From NCBI RefSeq assembly GCF_047973035.1, contig NZ_JBKEBF010000046.1, positions 1 through 64,000 of the forward strand: a DNA stretch of 64,000 bases. The letters are read 5' to 3'. A program made the position numbers and the translations under genes. Source of the DNA: Oleidesulfovibrio sp047973035 (GTDB lineage Bacteria; Desulfobacterota; Desulfovibrionia; Desulfovibrionales; Desulfovibrionaceae). Positions 1-8,455 of this stretch are shown one piece after another (positions within the stretch are counted from its first letter, which is position 1; each line of letters opens with the position of its first letter). The notes beneath the pieces were generated by a model that did not search any database, was not told where the DNA came from, and was given only the letters and a program-made list of their open reading frames with translations.

Positions 1-189
1 GATTTCCGTCTGTTGGTTATCAAACTGGGCAGCATGAACTTCGCCATGCCCATATTTCTTTTTCCACGCATACAAGCTGTGGGTGCTGACGCCTAACCTT
101 TGGGCGACTTCTTGGACGGGATAGCCGTGCTCGGTGATTTGTTTTACCGCTTCAATTTTGAATTCGTCAGTGTAGCGTTTGTCGTACAT
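1..189 (-). CDS. IS3-family transposase OrfA (partial, N-terminus)
   Basis: The first 63 codons of a transposase OrfA run off the left edge of the window. The protein starts MYDKRYTDEFKIEAVKQI and continues through a helix-turn-helix (EVAQRLGVSTHSLYAWKKK), the classic N-terminal DNA-binding domain of IS3-type OrfA that recognises the element's ends. The ATG at 189 is preceded by AGGAG six bases upstream, which fixes the start. OrfB, the DDE catalytic part normally made by frameshifting, is not in view. The element sits upstream of the glycyl-radical block and may have brought in, or cut off, part of that locus. Confidence 0.85.
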   Translation of the reverse strand, partial: MYDKRYTDEFKIEAVKQITEHGYPVQEVAQRLGVSTHSLYAWKKKYGHGEVHAAQFDNQQTEI

Positions 190-251
190 CGTTTTCTCCT
201 GAGGTCTCGTTTTCATAACTCAGGAGTGTCTACGAAACTAGGGGCGATTCA
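1..251 (-). mobile_element. IS3-family insertion sequence, left part only
   Basis: The window begins inside an insertion sequence. Reading leftward, a terminal sequence TGAATCGCCCC begins at 251 and is followed by the start of an OrfA-type transposase gene at 189. The remainder of the element, including orfB and the other end, lies outside the window. The family call rests on the OrfA protein and on the position of the gene just inside the end; the exact terminus is inferred because only one end is visible. Confidence 0.7.
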
Positions 252-658
252 GGATGATTCCGGTACAATGCCTCCTGAGACAAGAAGTGTTCTTCTTTGA
301 AGACAGGTGTCACTCCCGCTTACGTTTATAAGATTATTGATTGCATACCTATCTTTTCTGAATCTCATTGTTTTTTTCTAAAGAAGTCCTCTGCGAATAG
401 CTATTCCTGGTTGAGGTGTCACACATGGTTACAATCTCGTAATAACCTATGTGTGCGCACTTCATAATATCGTAATATCAAACGATTTTTTATTTTTAAG
501 CGATGCGCCGCTGTTGGCCCCCTTTTTGCTGATTAGGTCATGTTGGTTGGAAGCAGCTCGTGGTCTTTTTAAGTCGAATGAGTTCGCGGCTAAAACTTTA
601 ATTGAAGTCATGGCTGGTGTTGTCATCCCCATGAACCTTCAAAGACAGGGTGCTGTTA
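252..658. other. Intergenic AT-rich leader between IS and GRE activase
   Basis: About 400 bases lie between the insertion sequence end and the activase gene. A 72-codon open frame at 451-669 has no recognisable protein character and overlaps the activase start, so I do not call it. The only candidate signal I see is a sigma-54-like -24/-12 element at 515-529. Any regulator that once lay upstream would now be separated by the insertion sequence. Confidence 0.5.
515..529 (+). promoter_or_regulatory. Candidate sigma-54 promoter for the GRE genes
   Basis: TGGCCCCCTTTTTGC has the GG and GC doublets of a -24/-12 promoter at the correct spacing (consensus TGGCAC-N5-TTGC). The -24 box is imperfect (CC for AC). 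Transcription would start near 541, about 118 bases before the activase ATG. No activator gene is visible nearby, so this is a weak call. Confidence 0.3.
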
Positions 659-1582
659 ATGACGTTTGAAGAGGATAATCGTGATGGTTTTGTCGGGCAG
701 GTTCTTAATATTCAACGCTACTCAACTCATGATGGACCGGGCATACGCACGACGGTGTTTTTGAAGGGGTGTCCTCTTCGATGTTTTTGGTGCCAAAATC
801 CAGAAACGCAGAGTCTTCGACCAGCTTTGTCATTTCGTAAAGACAAATGTACGTCGTGCGGCAGGTGTGTTGCTATATGCCCGCATCAAGCGAACAAGAT
901 AATTGATGGGCAAATGGTAATCGATCGTGAAGCTTGTAATGTCTGTGGTGATTGTGCAGAAACGCATGTTTGCTTGTCAAAGGCACGTAAAATTGAAGGT
1001 AAGAGTATGACTGTTAACGAAATTATAGATAATGTTAGCAGTGATTACCATTTATATATGAATACTGGAGGTGGCATAACAGTATCAGGTGGTGACCCTG
1101 AAACGCAGCCAGATTTTACGGCAAACATTTTAAAATCTGCACATGATAATTTGATCCATACTGCAGTTGAGATTACAGGAGCTTTCCCTTGGAAAACTGT
1201 CAAGAAGGTTACTGAGCATTGTGATTATATATTATTTGATCTCAAATGCATGGATGATGAAAAACATAAAGAAGGTACAGGTGTCTCCAATAAGTTGATT
1301 TTAGAGAATGCAAAGAAATTAGTTGATGATAACAGGTGTATCCATTTCAGGACGCCGCTCATTCCGGGCTTTAACGACAGCCGGGAAAATATTCAAGCAA
1401 CAGCGCTATTCATACGGGAAGAATTGGGTCTGGTTCCTTCCGAGCATTTGACATTGCTCCCTTACAACAGCCTTGGCGAAGAGAAGTATATGCAGATGGG
1501 CTACGAGAACGCGCGTCCGCGCTATCAGCGCCAGTCCGATGCGTATCTTGAAGAACTCAATGAGATTATTGCTTCAGCTTAG
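659..1582 (+). CDS. Glycyl-radical enzyme activating enzyme (radical SAM)
   Basis: A 307-residue radical-SAM activase that would use S-adenosylmethionine and a [4Fe-4S] cluster to place a glycyl radical on the partner enzyme encoded 170 bases downstream. Near the N-terminus it carries the family motif GPGIRTTVFLKGCPLRCFWC, giving the CX3CX2C cluster site, followed by QNPE. A ferredoxin-like insert has one standard CX2CX2CX3C site (CTSCGRCVAICP) and a second with altered spacing (CNVCGDCAETHVC). The SAM-binding GGE motif reads SGGDPETQ, with Asp replacing the usual Glu. I chose ATG 659 because AGGG lies eight bases upstream; a GTG at 650 is possible. The first two thirds of the gene are AT-rich while the last 80 or so codons are visibly richer in GC, as if mosaic. 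Confidence 0.9.
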   Translation: MTFEEDNRDGFVGQVLNIQRYSTHDGPGIRTTVFLKGCPLRCFWCQNPETQSLRPALSFRKDKCTSCGRCVAICPHQANKIIDGQMVIDREACNVCGDCAETHVCLSKARKIEGKSMTVNEIIDNVSSDYHLYMNTGGGITVSGGDPETQPDFTANILKSAHDNLIHTAVEITGAFPWKTVKKVTEHCDYILFDLKCMDDEKHKEGTGVSNKLILENAKKLVDDNRCIHFRTPLIPGFNDSRENIQATALFIREELGLVPSEHLTLLPYNSLGEEKYMQMGYENARPRYQRQSDAYLEELNEIIASA

Positions 1583-1752
1583 CCCCTTTGAGACTACGAC
1601 CTCGCAAAGGACGGAGCTCTGAGGCGGATAAGGGGTTACGGCCATATAAATCTAAGCAAACGGGGAGGCAGAGAATAGAAAATTACAGGGAGAAGCCAGT
1701 AACAAGACCAGGATTGATCAAATCTAAACTGAGAACCTTAGGAGAAGGAAAA

Positions 1753-4179
1753 ATGTCAAAAGTACAATACAAGATGTACGATGAGAAGTCGCGTGGAACA
1801 ACCATGTGGGAGGAGTTGAATCCGTTACGATATACACAAAGTATGTCTATGTCACGTGCTCAGGCTTTGGTTGATAGTTATAAAGAAACCGAAGGATATC
1901 ACTTGTTCCGTAGACGTGGCTTTGCTGTTCGCAAGATTCTTCAAGAGATGCCAATTCGCATTGATGATCATCAGTTGCTTTGTGGAGATTTCAGCTCTAA
2001 GCCGATGGGCCCAGAATTTTACCCCGATCTGGCTGCCCTGTGGATAGTTGACTATATCGATAACTACGGGTTGGAAGGCCGAAAAGGTTTCTTCAAGTGG
2101 GAATCCGAAGAACAAATGGAACAAGGTCGTGCTATCGGTGAATACTTTAGAGACATCGGCGGCAAGGAAATGTGGCTCAAGTCCCGAGGTGAGGAAGAAG
2201 CCGCTTTTGAACATAAAATCGGTGAGGCTGGTTCCTGGATCGTAAATACCGTTTCGGAAATGTTTGCTGAAAAAGCCTGGAATTGTCCTGATCTTGACCG
2301 ACTGGTGAAAAAAGGGGTTCGCGGTTTAATCGCTGATATTGATGAACAGCTTGAGAACCATATCCTGCTGAATTATGAAGACTATCGTCGGCAAGAGTTC
2401 TGGAAAGGTCTTAAGGAAATGCTGTTGGGTGGCATAGACTACGCCCACCGTTATCGCGAACTTGCTACCGAAATGGCTGCAAAAGAAAAAGACCCTGTCC
2501 GTAAGGCTGAGCTGGAAGAGATGGCTCGTGTGTGCGATCGAGTTCCAGAGCATCCCGCTGAGACTTATCAGGAGGCACTGCAGTCCCTCTTCTTTGGCAT
2601 CTTAATTGTTTTTTACGATACTCGCACGTTTGGGATGGGTTATGGTCGTATAGACCAAATCCTGTACCCACAATACAAGGCCGATATTGAATCCGGAAAA
2701 ATTGATGATGAGTACGTCATTCAATTGTTCGAGTGTTTCCGCGTTAAGCTTATGGGTAAGCGTCAGTTTTGGCCCGATGTTATGACTCCGAATTTGAGTA
2801 GTGAGTCCCACTTCCACAATTGTGTCATTGGTGGAGTGGATGCCAAGGGAAATGACGCCACTAATGAACTCTCATTTGCTTTTCTTGAAGCAGCTGAACG
2901 GGTAAGGACGACGCACCCGACTATTTCTGTACGCTGGCATACGCGGATTAATCCAAAATTCATGAAACGTGCTTTAGAGCTTGTTAAATTGGGTATGGGC
3001 TTTCCTGCCTTCTTTAATGATGAGCCCACGATACAATACCTGCTTGCCCGAGGGTACACCATTGAAGAAGCCCGTAACTACGCCTTAGGAGGTTGCACCC
3101 TGCACGCTGTCCCCGGCAAGACCAGCTCTATCTGGCCTCTGGTTACAAGCTACGGCAGGATACTTGAATTGACCATGTATAATGGCTGGGACTACCTTTC
3201 TGACTCGCAATTGGGTGAAAAGACAGGTGATTTCACAAAAATGCAAAGTTATGAAGAATTTGTAGAAGCCTATAAGGCGCAGATTAAGAACTGGGCTGAT
3301 ATCAGTACTGATAGCGGACGCGCCTGCAAGCTCCAGCATGGTGACAGCTTCCCGGATATGATGATGTCCGCCTTCACTGACAATTGCATCAAGCGTGGTC
3401 AGGTTTGCAGTTTGGGTGGTGCCGAACATGCAGATAGTTGCATGTATATTGTGCCGGTGGCAGTGCAGGATGTGGCTAATGAATTATACGTGATCAAACA
3501 CGGTATTTTTGGTGAGAATCCGATATGCACTCCGCAGGAAATGCTTGATGCCATGCGCGCTGACTGGGTCGGCTACGAAGAGTTGCGTGCCAAGTGCATG
3601 GCCTTCCCGAAATTCGGTAATGACATCTCGGAAGTGGACCAGCTGTTAAACGATGTCTACGACTGGATTAAAGAAATCTGGCACAAGCAGCCCGCAACTG
3701 ATGGCGGTAGCTACGAAGTATCCCCGCATTCCATTGGTTTCCACGGCGGCACAGGAGCCAAGACCGGTGCACTGCCTTGTGGCCGTAAAGCCGGAACTTC
3801 TTTTGCCGATGGTGCAGTCTCACCAGTTCAGGGAACTGATATCAATGGGCCGGCCGCTGTCATCAAATCGGCAGGTGCCATTGACCAGCATGAACTCTAT
3901 GGAGTTCTGTTCAACATGAGATTTACCCCGGCAACCTTAAAAGGTGATGAAGGTACTGGGAACCTGTCTGCGCTGATCAAAACCTACTTTAGCGATTACA
4001 AAGGCAAGCATATCCAGTTCAACGTTCTGAACCCTGAGGAGATGCGTGCCGCGAAGGAACATCCTGAAAAGTATACAGACCTCATGGTACGCGTTGCAGG
4101 TTACAGTGCTTACTGGACTGATCTGCCTGCTAATATTCAGGACGAGTTGCTCGCCCGTGCAGCACACGAGCTTAATTAA
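1753..4179 (+). CDS. Glycyl radical enzyme of unassigned type (PFL-like, C-T-L active site)
   Basis: An 808-residue glycyl radical enzyme. The N-terminal part (RAQALVDSYKETEG, then VRKILQEMPIRIDD) resembles the arylacetate decarboxylase/benzylsuccinate synthase side of the family. The C-terminus carries the radical loop RVAGYSA with Gly783, 25 residues from the end. The thiyl cysteine is Cys448 in GGCTLHAVPGKTS. In choline lyase, diol dehydratases, 4-hydroxyphenylacetate decarboxylase and isethionate lyase this loop contains Cys-x-Glu (as in GCVE), the Glu acting in acid-base chemistry; here that position is Leu450, followed by His451. The substrate is therefore not predictable from sequence. 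An open frame extends upstream to 1588, but AGGAGAAGG just before ATG 1753 and the start of family homology decide the start. The activase is immediately upstream; no microcompartment genes are seen. Confidence 0.9.
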   Translation: MSKVQYKMYDEKSRGTTMWEELNPLRYTQSMSMSRAQALVDSYKETEGYHLFRRRGFAVRKILQEMPIRIDDHQLLCGDFSSKPMGPEFYPDLAALWIVDYIDNYGLEGRKGFFKWESEEQMEQGRAIGEYFRDIGGKEMWLKSRGEEEAAFEHKIGEAGSWIVNTVSEMFAEKAWNCPDLDRLVKKGVRGLIADIDEQLENHILLNYEDYRRQEFWKGLKEMLLGGIDYAHRYRELATEMAAKEKDPVRKAELEEMARVCDRVPEHPAETYQEALQSLFFGILIVFYDTRTFGMGYGRIDQILYPQYKADIESGKIDDEYVIQLFECFRVKLMGKRQFWPDVMTPNLSSESHFHNCVIGGVDAKGNDATNELSFAFLEAAERVRTTHPTISVRWHTRINPKFMKRALELVKLGMGFPAFFNDEPTIQYLLARGYTIEEARNYALGGCTLHAVPGKTSSIWPLVTSYGRILELTMYNGWDYLSDSQLGEKTGDFTKMQSYEEFVEAYKAQIKNWADISTDSGRACKLQHGDSFPDMMMSAFTDNCIKRGQVCSLGGAEHADSCMYIVPVAVQDVANELYVIKHGIFGENPICTPQEMLDAMRADWVGYEELRAKCMAFPKFGNDISEVDQLLNDVYDWIKEIWHKQPATDGGSYEVSPHSIGFHGGTGAKTGALPCGRKAGTSFADGAVSPVQGTDINGPAAVIKSAGAIDQHELYGVLFNMRFTPATLKGDEGTGNLSALIKTYFSDYKGKHIQFNVLNPEEMRAAKEHPEKYTDLMVRVAGYSAYWTDLPANIQDELLARAAHELN

Positions 4180-4257
4180 TGAGACGAGGAATCCCCCTGT
4201 TCTGCTGCGGGGATTTGGGAGTTGATTTATTTTAAGCAAAGTGGGCGCATTACATAA

Positions 4258-4290
4258 GCCCCCGGCAGTATGCCGGGGGCTTGCCTTGAA
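4258..4290 (+). terminator. Hairpin after the GRE gene
   Basis: GCCCCCGGCA and TGCCGGGGGC form a perfect 10-bp stem with a 3-base loop at 4258-4280, about 80 bases after the GRE stop. Only a poor T tract follows (TTGCCTTG). A second, weaker stem (AATCCCC/GGGGATT, 4190-4215) lies directly after the stop and is followed by a T-rich stretch. Together they probably end the activase-GRE transcript. Confidence 0.55.
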
Positions 4291-4500
4291 AGCTCAGAAA
4301 TCCGTTACACACCATATACTGTGTAGAGGGTGGACTCGTGTGATGAGCTTCGCACTACGAGATTATGCAAACAATTTTTAAGAATAATTATGATCCTGCT
4401 GCTTAGCTAAGCGATACATGGATAAGGTTGGTTGTGTGTTTGCAAAGAGCATTTCTATTCGCGATGTATTGTGTCTGCAAAGACAAAGGTGGGTCTTTTT

Positions 4501-5439
4501 ATGGATAACTGTGAGCATGGGCAAGGCTTGTCTCTTGTAGAACAATACTTTACGGACGTGGCTCTTCCCTTGTTGGAAAAAGATTTTTCTGAATATATGC
4601 CTTATCTCGCTGCAGGCCTTGTTGGACCCGGGTCTGAGTGTTGGGGGTTTGACGACGCTTTTTCCAGAGACCATGACTGGGGGCCACAGTTCTGCTTGTG
4701 GGTTTCTTCGTCCATTTCCAAAGAGGCTTTGTCCGCACTTCATGCATGGTATAAAAATTTGCCTGTTGATTTTGACGGGATGCCTTCATCTAATATGCAG
4801 GCTCCTGATTTGTTCCGTTATGGAGTTATCAAGGTTGCTGATTTTTTTTATGTGCATGCCGGGCTTTCTGAAAAACCTGACAGTTGGCAGACGTGGAATA
4901 AAAAAGAATTAGTCTTGTCCATGATGACGAACGGTAAGGTCTTTTTTGATAACGCTGGCGAATTCACTGCATGGCGTAAGCATTTACAAGGATTTTACCC
5001 GGAAGAGTTACGGTTGAAGAAACTTGCTGCTCGATGTTTTATTTCCGGCCAGAGTGGACAGTATAACCTGCCACGGCTTGTAAAGCGGAAGGATATTCAC
5101 GGAATACGCTGGGCAGAGTTCACGTTTGCTTCCACAATCTGTTCTTTGTACCACCTTCTGCAAAAAGCATATTGTCCGTACCCGAAGTGGGAACTTGCAA
5201 GTGTAGCTCGATTAGATGCTACAGGGTTAGTGTTGGCAAAAAAAATACAGGAATTACTCACAGCGCCAGAACAATACAAAGTGCAATTGGCAGAGGATAT
5301 CGCGCAATTTGTGGAAAAAGCACTTTTGAGCCATTTCCCCCTGATTTCGTATAACGGTGCGCTAATGCCGTTTTCCGAACAATTAAATAAGTTAATCAGA
5401 GACGCATCATTAGCGCAGGCACCACTGTACTGTTTTTAG
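4501..5439 (+). CDS. DUF4037-type nucleotidyltransferase-like protein
   Basis: A 312-residue protein of the DUF4037 type. Residues 44-61 carry the signature GS-ECWGFDDAFSRDHDWG, with Gly44-Ser45 and the Asp57-His-Asp59-Trp60 block that recalls the GS...DxD metal-binding site of aminoglycoside-type nucleotidyltransferases. The rest is helical, with no signal peptide or membrane segments. Substrate and biochemical function are unknown to me. ATG 4501 is chosen over an in-frame TTG at 4432 because AAGGTGGG lies upstream and the conserved region begins soon after. It follows the GRE on the same strand after a hairpin, in the same low-GC block, so an association is suggested but not shown. Confidence 0.75.
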   Translation: MDNCEHGQGLSLVEQYFTDVALPLLEKDFSEYMPYLAAGLVGPGSECWGFDDAFSRDHDWGPQFCLWVSSSISKEALSALHAWYKNLPVDFDGMPSSNMQAPDLFRYGVIKVADFFYVHAGLSEKPDSWQTWNKKELVLSMMTNGKVFFDNAGEFTAWRKHLQGFYPEELRLKKLAARCFISGQSGQYNLPRLVKRKDIHGIRWAEFTFASTICSLYHLLQKAYCPYPKWELASVARLDATGLVLAKKIQELLTAPEQYKVQLAEDIAQFVEKALLSHFPLISYNGALMPFSEQLNKLIRDASLAQAPLYCF

Positions 5440-5920
5440 ATAAATAGTAGCATCGTACTAAACGCGTGTAGTTTTGGTATCTCTGTAGATACTGTTTTTT
5501 GAGCTGATACCACGCCAATAAAATTCCTATGTGGAAGGCACAGGGTAAAGAGAGAGTTGCTAATGGTGTTGTAAGTATAGTCCGGAAAAGTTACTAAGAA
5601 TAGTGAAAGGACAAGAGGCAGTGTATCTCAATTAGATGATAGAGCAGTAGGAGGGTGCTTGCAATACTCTTTGCTAAAAACATGGGCTATCGGCGAAGGC
5701 TGGAGGTCGTAGACAAAGTCAGCCTATAGTCAGTGCTCGTCACTAGTGCAAACTATGTGAGATTGGAAAAGCATCACAGAGTCTGGAATTGGTGAAACGT
5801 ATTCCTTGTTATTTTTGAAGCGGCCTCCTGCGGGGACACGTGTACCACACAAAAACCCCGAGATGAGGGGCAACAACTGAACCGCAATGAATTTGTAATT
5901 GCAAGTTAAGTCTCATTATA
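5440..5920. other. Intergenic region without recognisable gene
   Basis: About 480 bases between the DUF4037 gene and the MFS gene. Both strands have many stops and no frame with protein character. I saw no clear promoter, terminator or RNA structure here. It may be decayed sequence in the acquired AT-rich block. Confidence 0.4.
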
Positions 5921-7102
5921 ATGCCTATACTAGCTTTGCTTTCTCTGCTTGCTGCTTTTCCGCCCTTAGCCATCGATATGTACCTACCCTCAATTCCCAT
6001 ATTACAGTGTCTTTGGGGGGTACCTTATAGCGTGGTCAGTCACTCTTTGATTCTATTCCTTGCTACTTTCAGCATATTCCTGCTCATTCACGGGCCACTC
6101 TCCGACAGGTTTGGGCGTAGACCAGTGCTCATGGGGGGAATTTTACTTTTTATTCTCGGGTCCGGGGGATGCGCAACAGCTAATTCTGTCACTACATTTC
6201 TGTGGGCAAGGGCAATTCAAGGCGCGGGGGCAGCGGCAGCTTCTTCCTTGTCTTTGGCATTAACCAAAGATTTATTTAAAGGGCATAACAGACAGAAAAT
6301 ATTGGGGTATGTCGGGGTCATCATGACATTTTGTCCCATGATTGCCCCGTCACTGGGCGTGGTTGTTCTTAACTGCCTCTCATGGCGATGGATTTTTCTG
6401 TTCCAGATTCTGGTCGCCTTAGTGAGCTTCTACGGAGTTTACCGCCTGAAGGAGCCGTTGGTCGAGTTTACCAAGGGTGGCGCTATTTCCGTAGCCAAAC
6501 GTTATATTACCGTATTTAAGAATGTACGCTTTACGGTTCTGGCCACAGCTTTCGCACTGGTCGTGTTACCCCACTTTGGCTTCATCGGCGGGGCTGCTGA
6601 CATTTATATCAATGGATTCGGAATGTCAGAGCAGGTCTTTGGCGTGTATTTCGCAATCAACGCATTGGGGTTTATGGTCGGCTCTTTTGTATGCACATTG
6701 CTGTGCAATACTCTGAACCCTCTGAGCATTCTCTATTCTTCACTGCTTACAATCATGGGATCAGGTTTGCTCATGCATATTTTGGGCGGTACGGCCCCAT
6801 GGACAATGGCTCTTCCCATGATCTGCATATCGTTCTCGGTTGGTTTTTCTCGGCCTGTGGCCAATTCTATGATTCTTGATCAGGTGGACAAGGATGTGGG
6901 GGCTGCTTCTGGAATTATGACATTCGAGATGTTTTTTGTTGCGGCCATAGCTGTGGAGATAATATCCTTAGAATGGTCCAACAAACCGCTGGTGCTTGGG
7001 TCATTGGCCCTAGCCGGCGCGTTTTTTCCTCTGGCTGTACTTTTGGCTGTACGGCGTAAAGTGCGCCAAGTTCCAAAAAGAAACTCAGGGGCATCTTCCT
7101 AA
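5921..7102 (+). CDS. MFS exporter, Bcr/CflA-like
   Basis: A 393-residue major facilitator with about twelve hydrophobic segments. The N-terminus (LAIDMYLPSIP) is the hallmark of the Bcr/CflA drug-resistance subgroup, and the loop after the second helix carries GPLSDRFGRRPVL, the MFS motif A. The family exports bicyclomycin, chloramphenicol and other small molecules with proton antiport in the inner membrane. ATG 5921 lacks a good ribosome binding site, but an in-frame TGA lies about ten codons upstream and the family motif begins at residue 17, so the start cannot be far off. It could export a product or toxic by-product of the neighbouring GRE, but nothing in the sequence proves a link. Confidence 0.85.
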   Translation: MPILALLSLLAAFPPLAIDMYLPSIPILQCLWGVPYSVVSHSLILFLATFSIFLLIHGPLSDRFGRRPVLMGGILLFILGSGGCATANSVTTFLWARAIQGAGAAAASSLSLALTKDLFKGHNRQKILGYVGVIMTFCPMIAPSLGVVVLNCLSWRWIFLFQILVALVSFYGVYRLKEPLVEFTKGGAISVAKRYITVFKNVRFTVLATAFALVVLPHFGFIGGAADIYINGFGMSEQVFGVYFAINALGFMVGSFVCTLLCNTLNPLSILYSSLLTIMGSGLLMHILGGTAPWTMALPMICISFSVGFSRPVANSMILDQVDKDVGAASGIMTFEMFFVAAIAVEIISLEWSNKPLVLGSLALAGAFFPLAVLLAVRRKVRQVPKRNSGASS

Positions 7103-7513
7103 TAATTATACTGTACTTTAGTGCAGTCTACCCTGGTGTTTCTGTAGTCCTGTCCGGCAGTATCCTTTTCGCGTTACCGACCATGGTCCCCCTCTTTTCC
7201 GGTTGGTATGGACCACTCCGTCCCTCCCGCATTGCTTCCCGGCATACGTCGCGTTTCCTCGTTACTTATAGCGCCACCATGTTCTTTGTGTATGGACTTG
7301 GCGTGCTTGCTTTGTAACTGCTTGTAGTTGCCTGATGTCCGTAGACCATTCATGCATTGGTCTAGTCTCCTTGCTTCCGTGTCCCGACTGCCACAGGCGT
7401 GTAACAGAACGTCCACAATCTCCCCCTATCAAGAAGCAAGAAACGAAGGGGCCTTTTCCGTCTCATTAGGAAAGGGCGTTGAAACCTGAGGCGCGGAGCA
7501 AGGAGCAACAGCC
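7103..7513. other. Intergenic leader upstream of phnC
   Basis: About 410 bases marking the change from the AT-rich left block to the GC-richer phn locus. It contains the inverted repeat listed separately at 7342-7364 and an imperfect hairpin near 7448-7480. No credible reading frame is seen, and I could not recognise a Pho box. Confidence 0.45.
7342..7364. promoter_or_regulatory. Inverted repeat, candidate PhnF operator
   Basis: TAGACCA and TGGTCTA form a perfect 7-bp inverted repeat separated by nine bases, 150 bases upstream of phnC. Mycobacterial PhnF operators contain TGGTATAGACCA-type half-sites, so these halves resemble GntR/PhnF recognition elements. I did not find a matching copy in the phnF-phnG divergent region, which weakens the call. 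Confidence 0.4.
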
Positions 7514-8344
7514 ATGGAAGGAAAGCCCATCGCTATTAATAGACATAAGGAAGTGCCTGCCATTCAGACGGCGGGTCTTAACAAGATTTATCCTAACGGC
7601 ACGCACGCCGTAAAAGACATTACCCTCAACGTGAACCGCACCGATTTTGTGGTGATCATTGGTTCTTCCGGTGCAGGCAAATCATCCCTGCTGCGTTGCA
7701 TGAACCGGCTGGTGCGTCCCACCAGCGGCGCCATGAGCCTGTTCGGCGACGATATCACGCAGGTCACCGGCGGCAGGCTGCGGCAGGTGCGGCGCAAGGT
7801 GGGCATGATTTTTCAGCAATTCCATCTGGTGCGCAGGCTCACAGTGCTGGAAAACGTTTTAGTGGGCAGGCTGCGCTTCAACCGCAGCCCCCTGCGCCTG
7901 AGCATGTCTCTCATGCGGTCTTTTACCAAGGCGGAGAAAGTAGTTGCCTTTGAGAGCCTGAAGCAGGTGGGCATTGCCGATCTTGCCTTTCAGCGGGCAG
8001 ACACGCTTTCCGGTGGCCAGCAGCAACGTGTGGCCATTGCCCGTGCCCTTGCACAGGAACCGCAGGTCTTTCTTGCGGATGAGCCTATAGCCAGCCTTGA
8101 TCCGCACAGCGCAGAAACCGTGATGCAGACTTTGCAGGATATTCACGAAACACGGGGCATCCCCGTGCTGGTGAACCTGCACCATATCGATTTTGCCCGC
8201 CGCTACGGCAAGCGCATCGTCGGCATGCGCAAGGGCGCTCTTGTGCTGGATACCATCCCCCCCAACCTCGACGATGACGCCATCGCGGATGTTTATGGTG
8301 CGCGCATTGAAGAAGCTTACGGCAAGTTCGACGCCTGTGCCTGA
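7514..8344 (+). CDS. phnC: Phosphonate ABC transporter, ATP-binding protein
   Basis: A 276-residue ATPase that powers phosphonate uptake with PhnD and PhnE. Walker A is GSSGAGKS, the signature is LSGGQQQRVAIARA, and Walker B is VFLADEPIASLDP, all intact. The phrase IPVLVNLHHIDFARRYGKRIVG near the C-terminus is typical of PhnC. AAGGAG lies nine bases before the ATG. It is the first gene of phnCDE, with phnD following after a 111-base gap. Confidence 0.95.
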   Translation: MEGKPIAINRHKEVPAIQTAGLNKIYPNGTHAVKDITLNVNRTDFVVIIGSSGAGKSSLLRCMNRLVRPTSGAMSLFGDDITQVTGGRLRQVRRKVGMIFQQFHLVRRLTVLENVLVGRLRFNRSPLRLSMSLMRSFTKAEKVVAFESLKQVGIADLAFQRADTLSGGQQQRVAIARALAQEPQVFLADEPIASLDPHSAETVMQTLQDIHETRGIPVLVNLHHIDFARRYGKRIVGMRKGALVLDTIPPNLDDDAIADVYGARIEEAYGKFDACA

Positions 8345-8455
8345 TGCTGGCCGCTTGACTGAAGCAAGTGAATATACCCGCCTGACCTTAGCAGTGCAGG
8401 GGGGAGCCAGACAACATAACCAACTATCAAGAAACACAACCGGAGGATTGGAATT

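Noticed and set aside
451..669. 72-codon open frame upstream of the activase
   Set aside because: No domain, no ribosome binding site, and it overlaps the activase start in another frame; composition looks non-coding.
1588..1752. 55-codon N-terminal extension of the glycyl radical enzyme
   Set aside because: Sequence is unlike the family and AGGAGAAGG lies just before the ATG at 1753.
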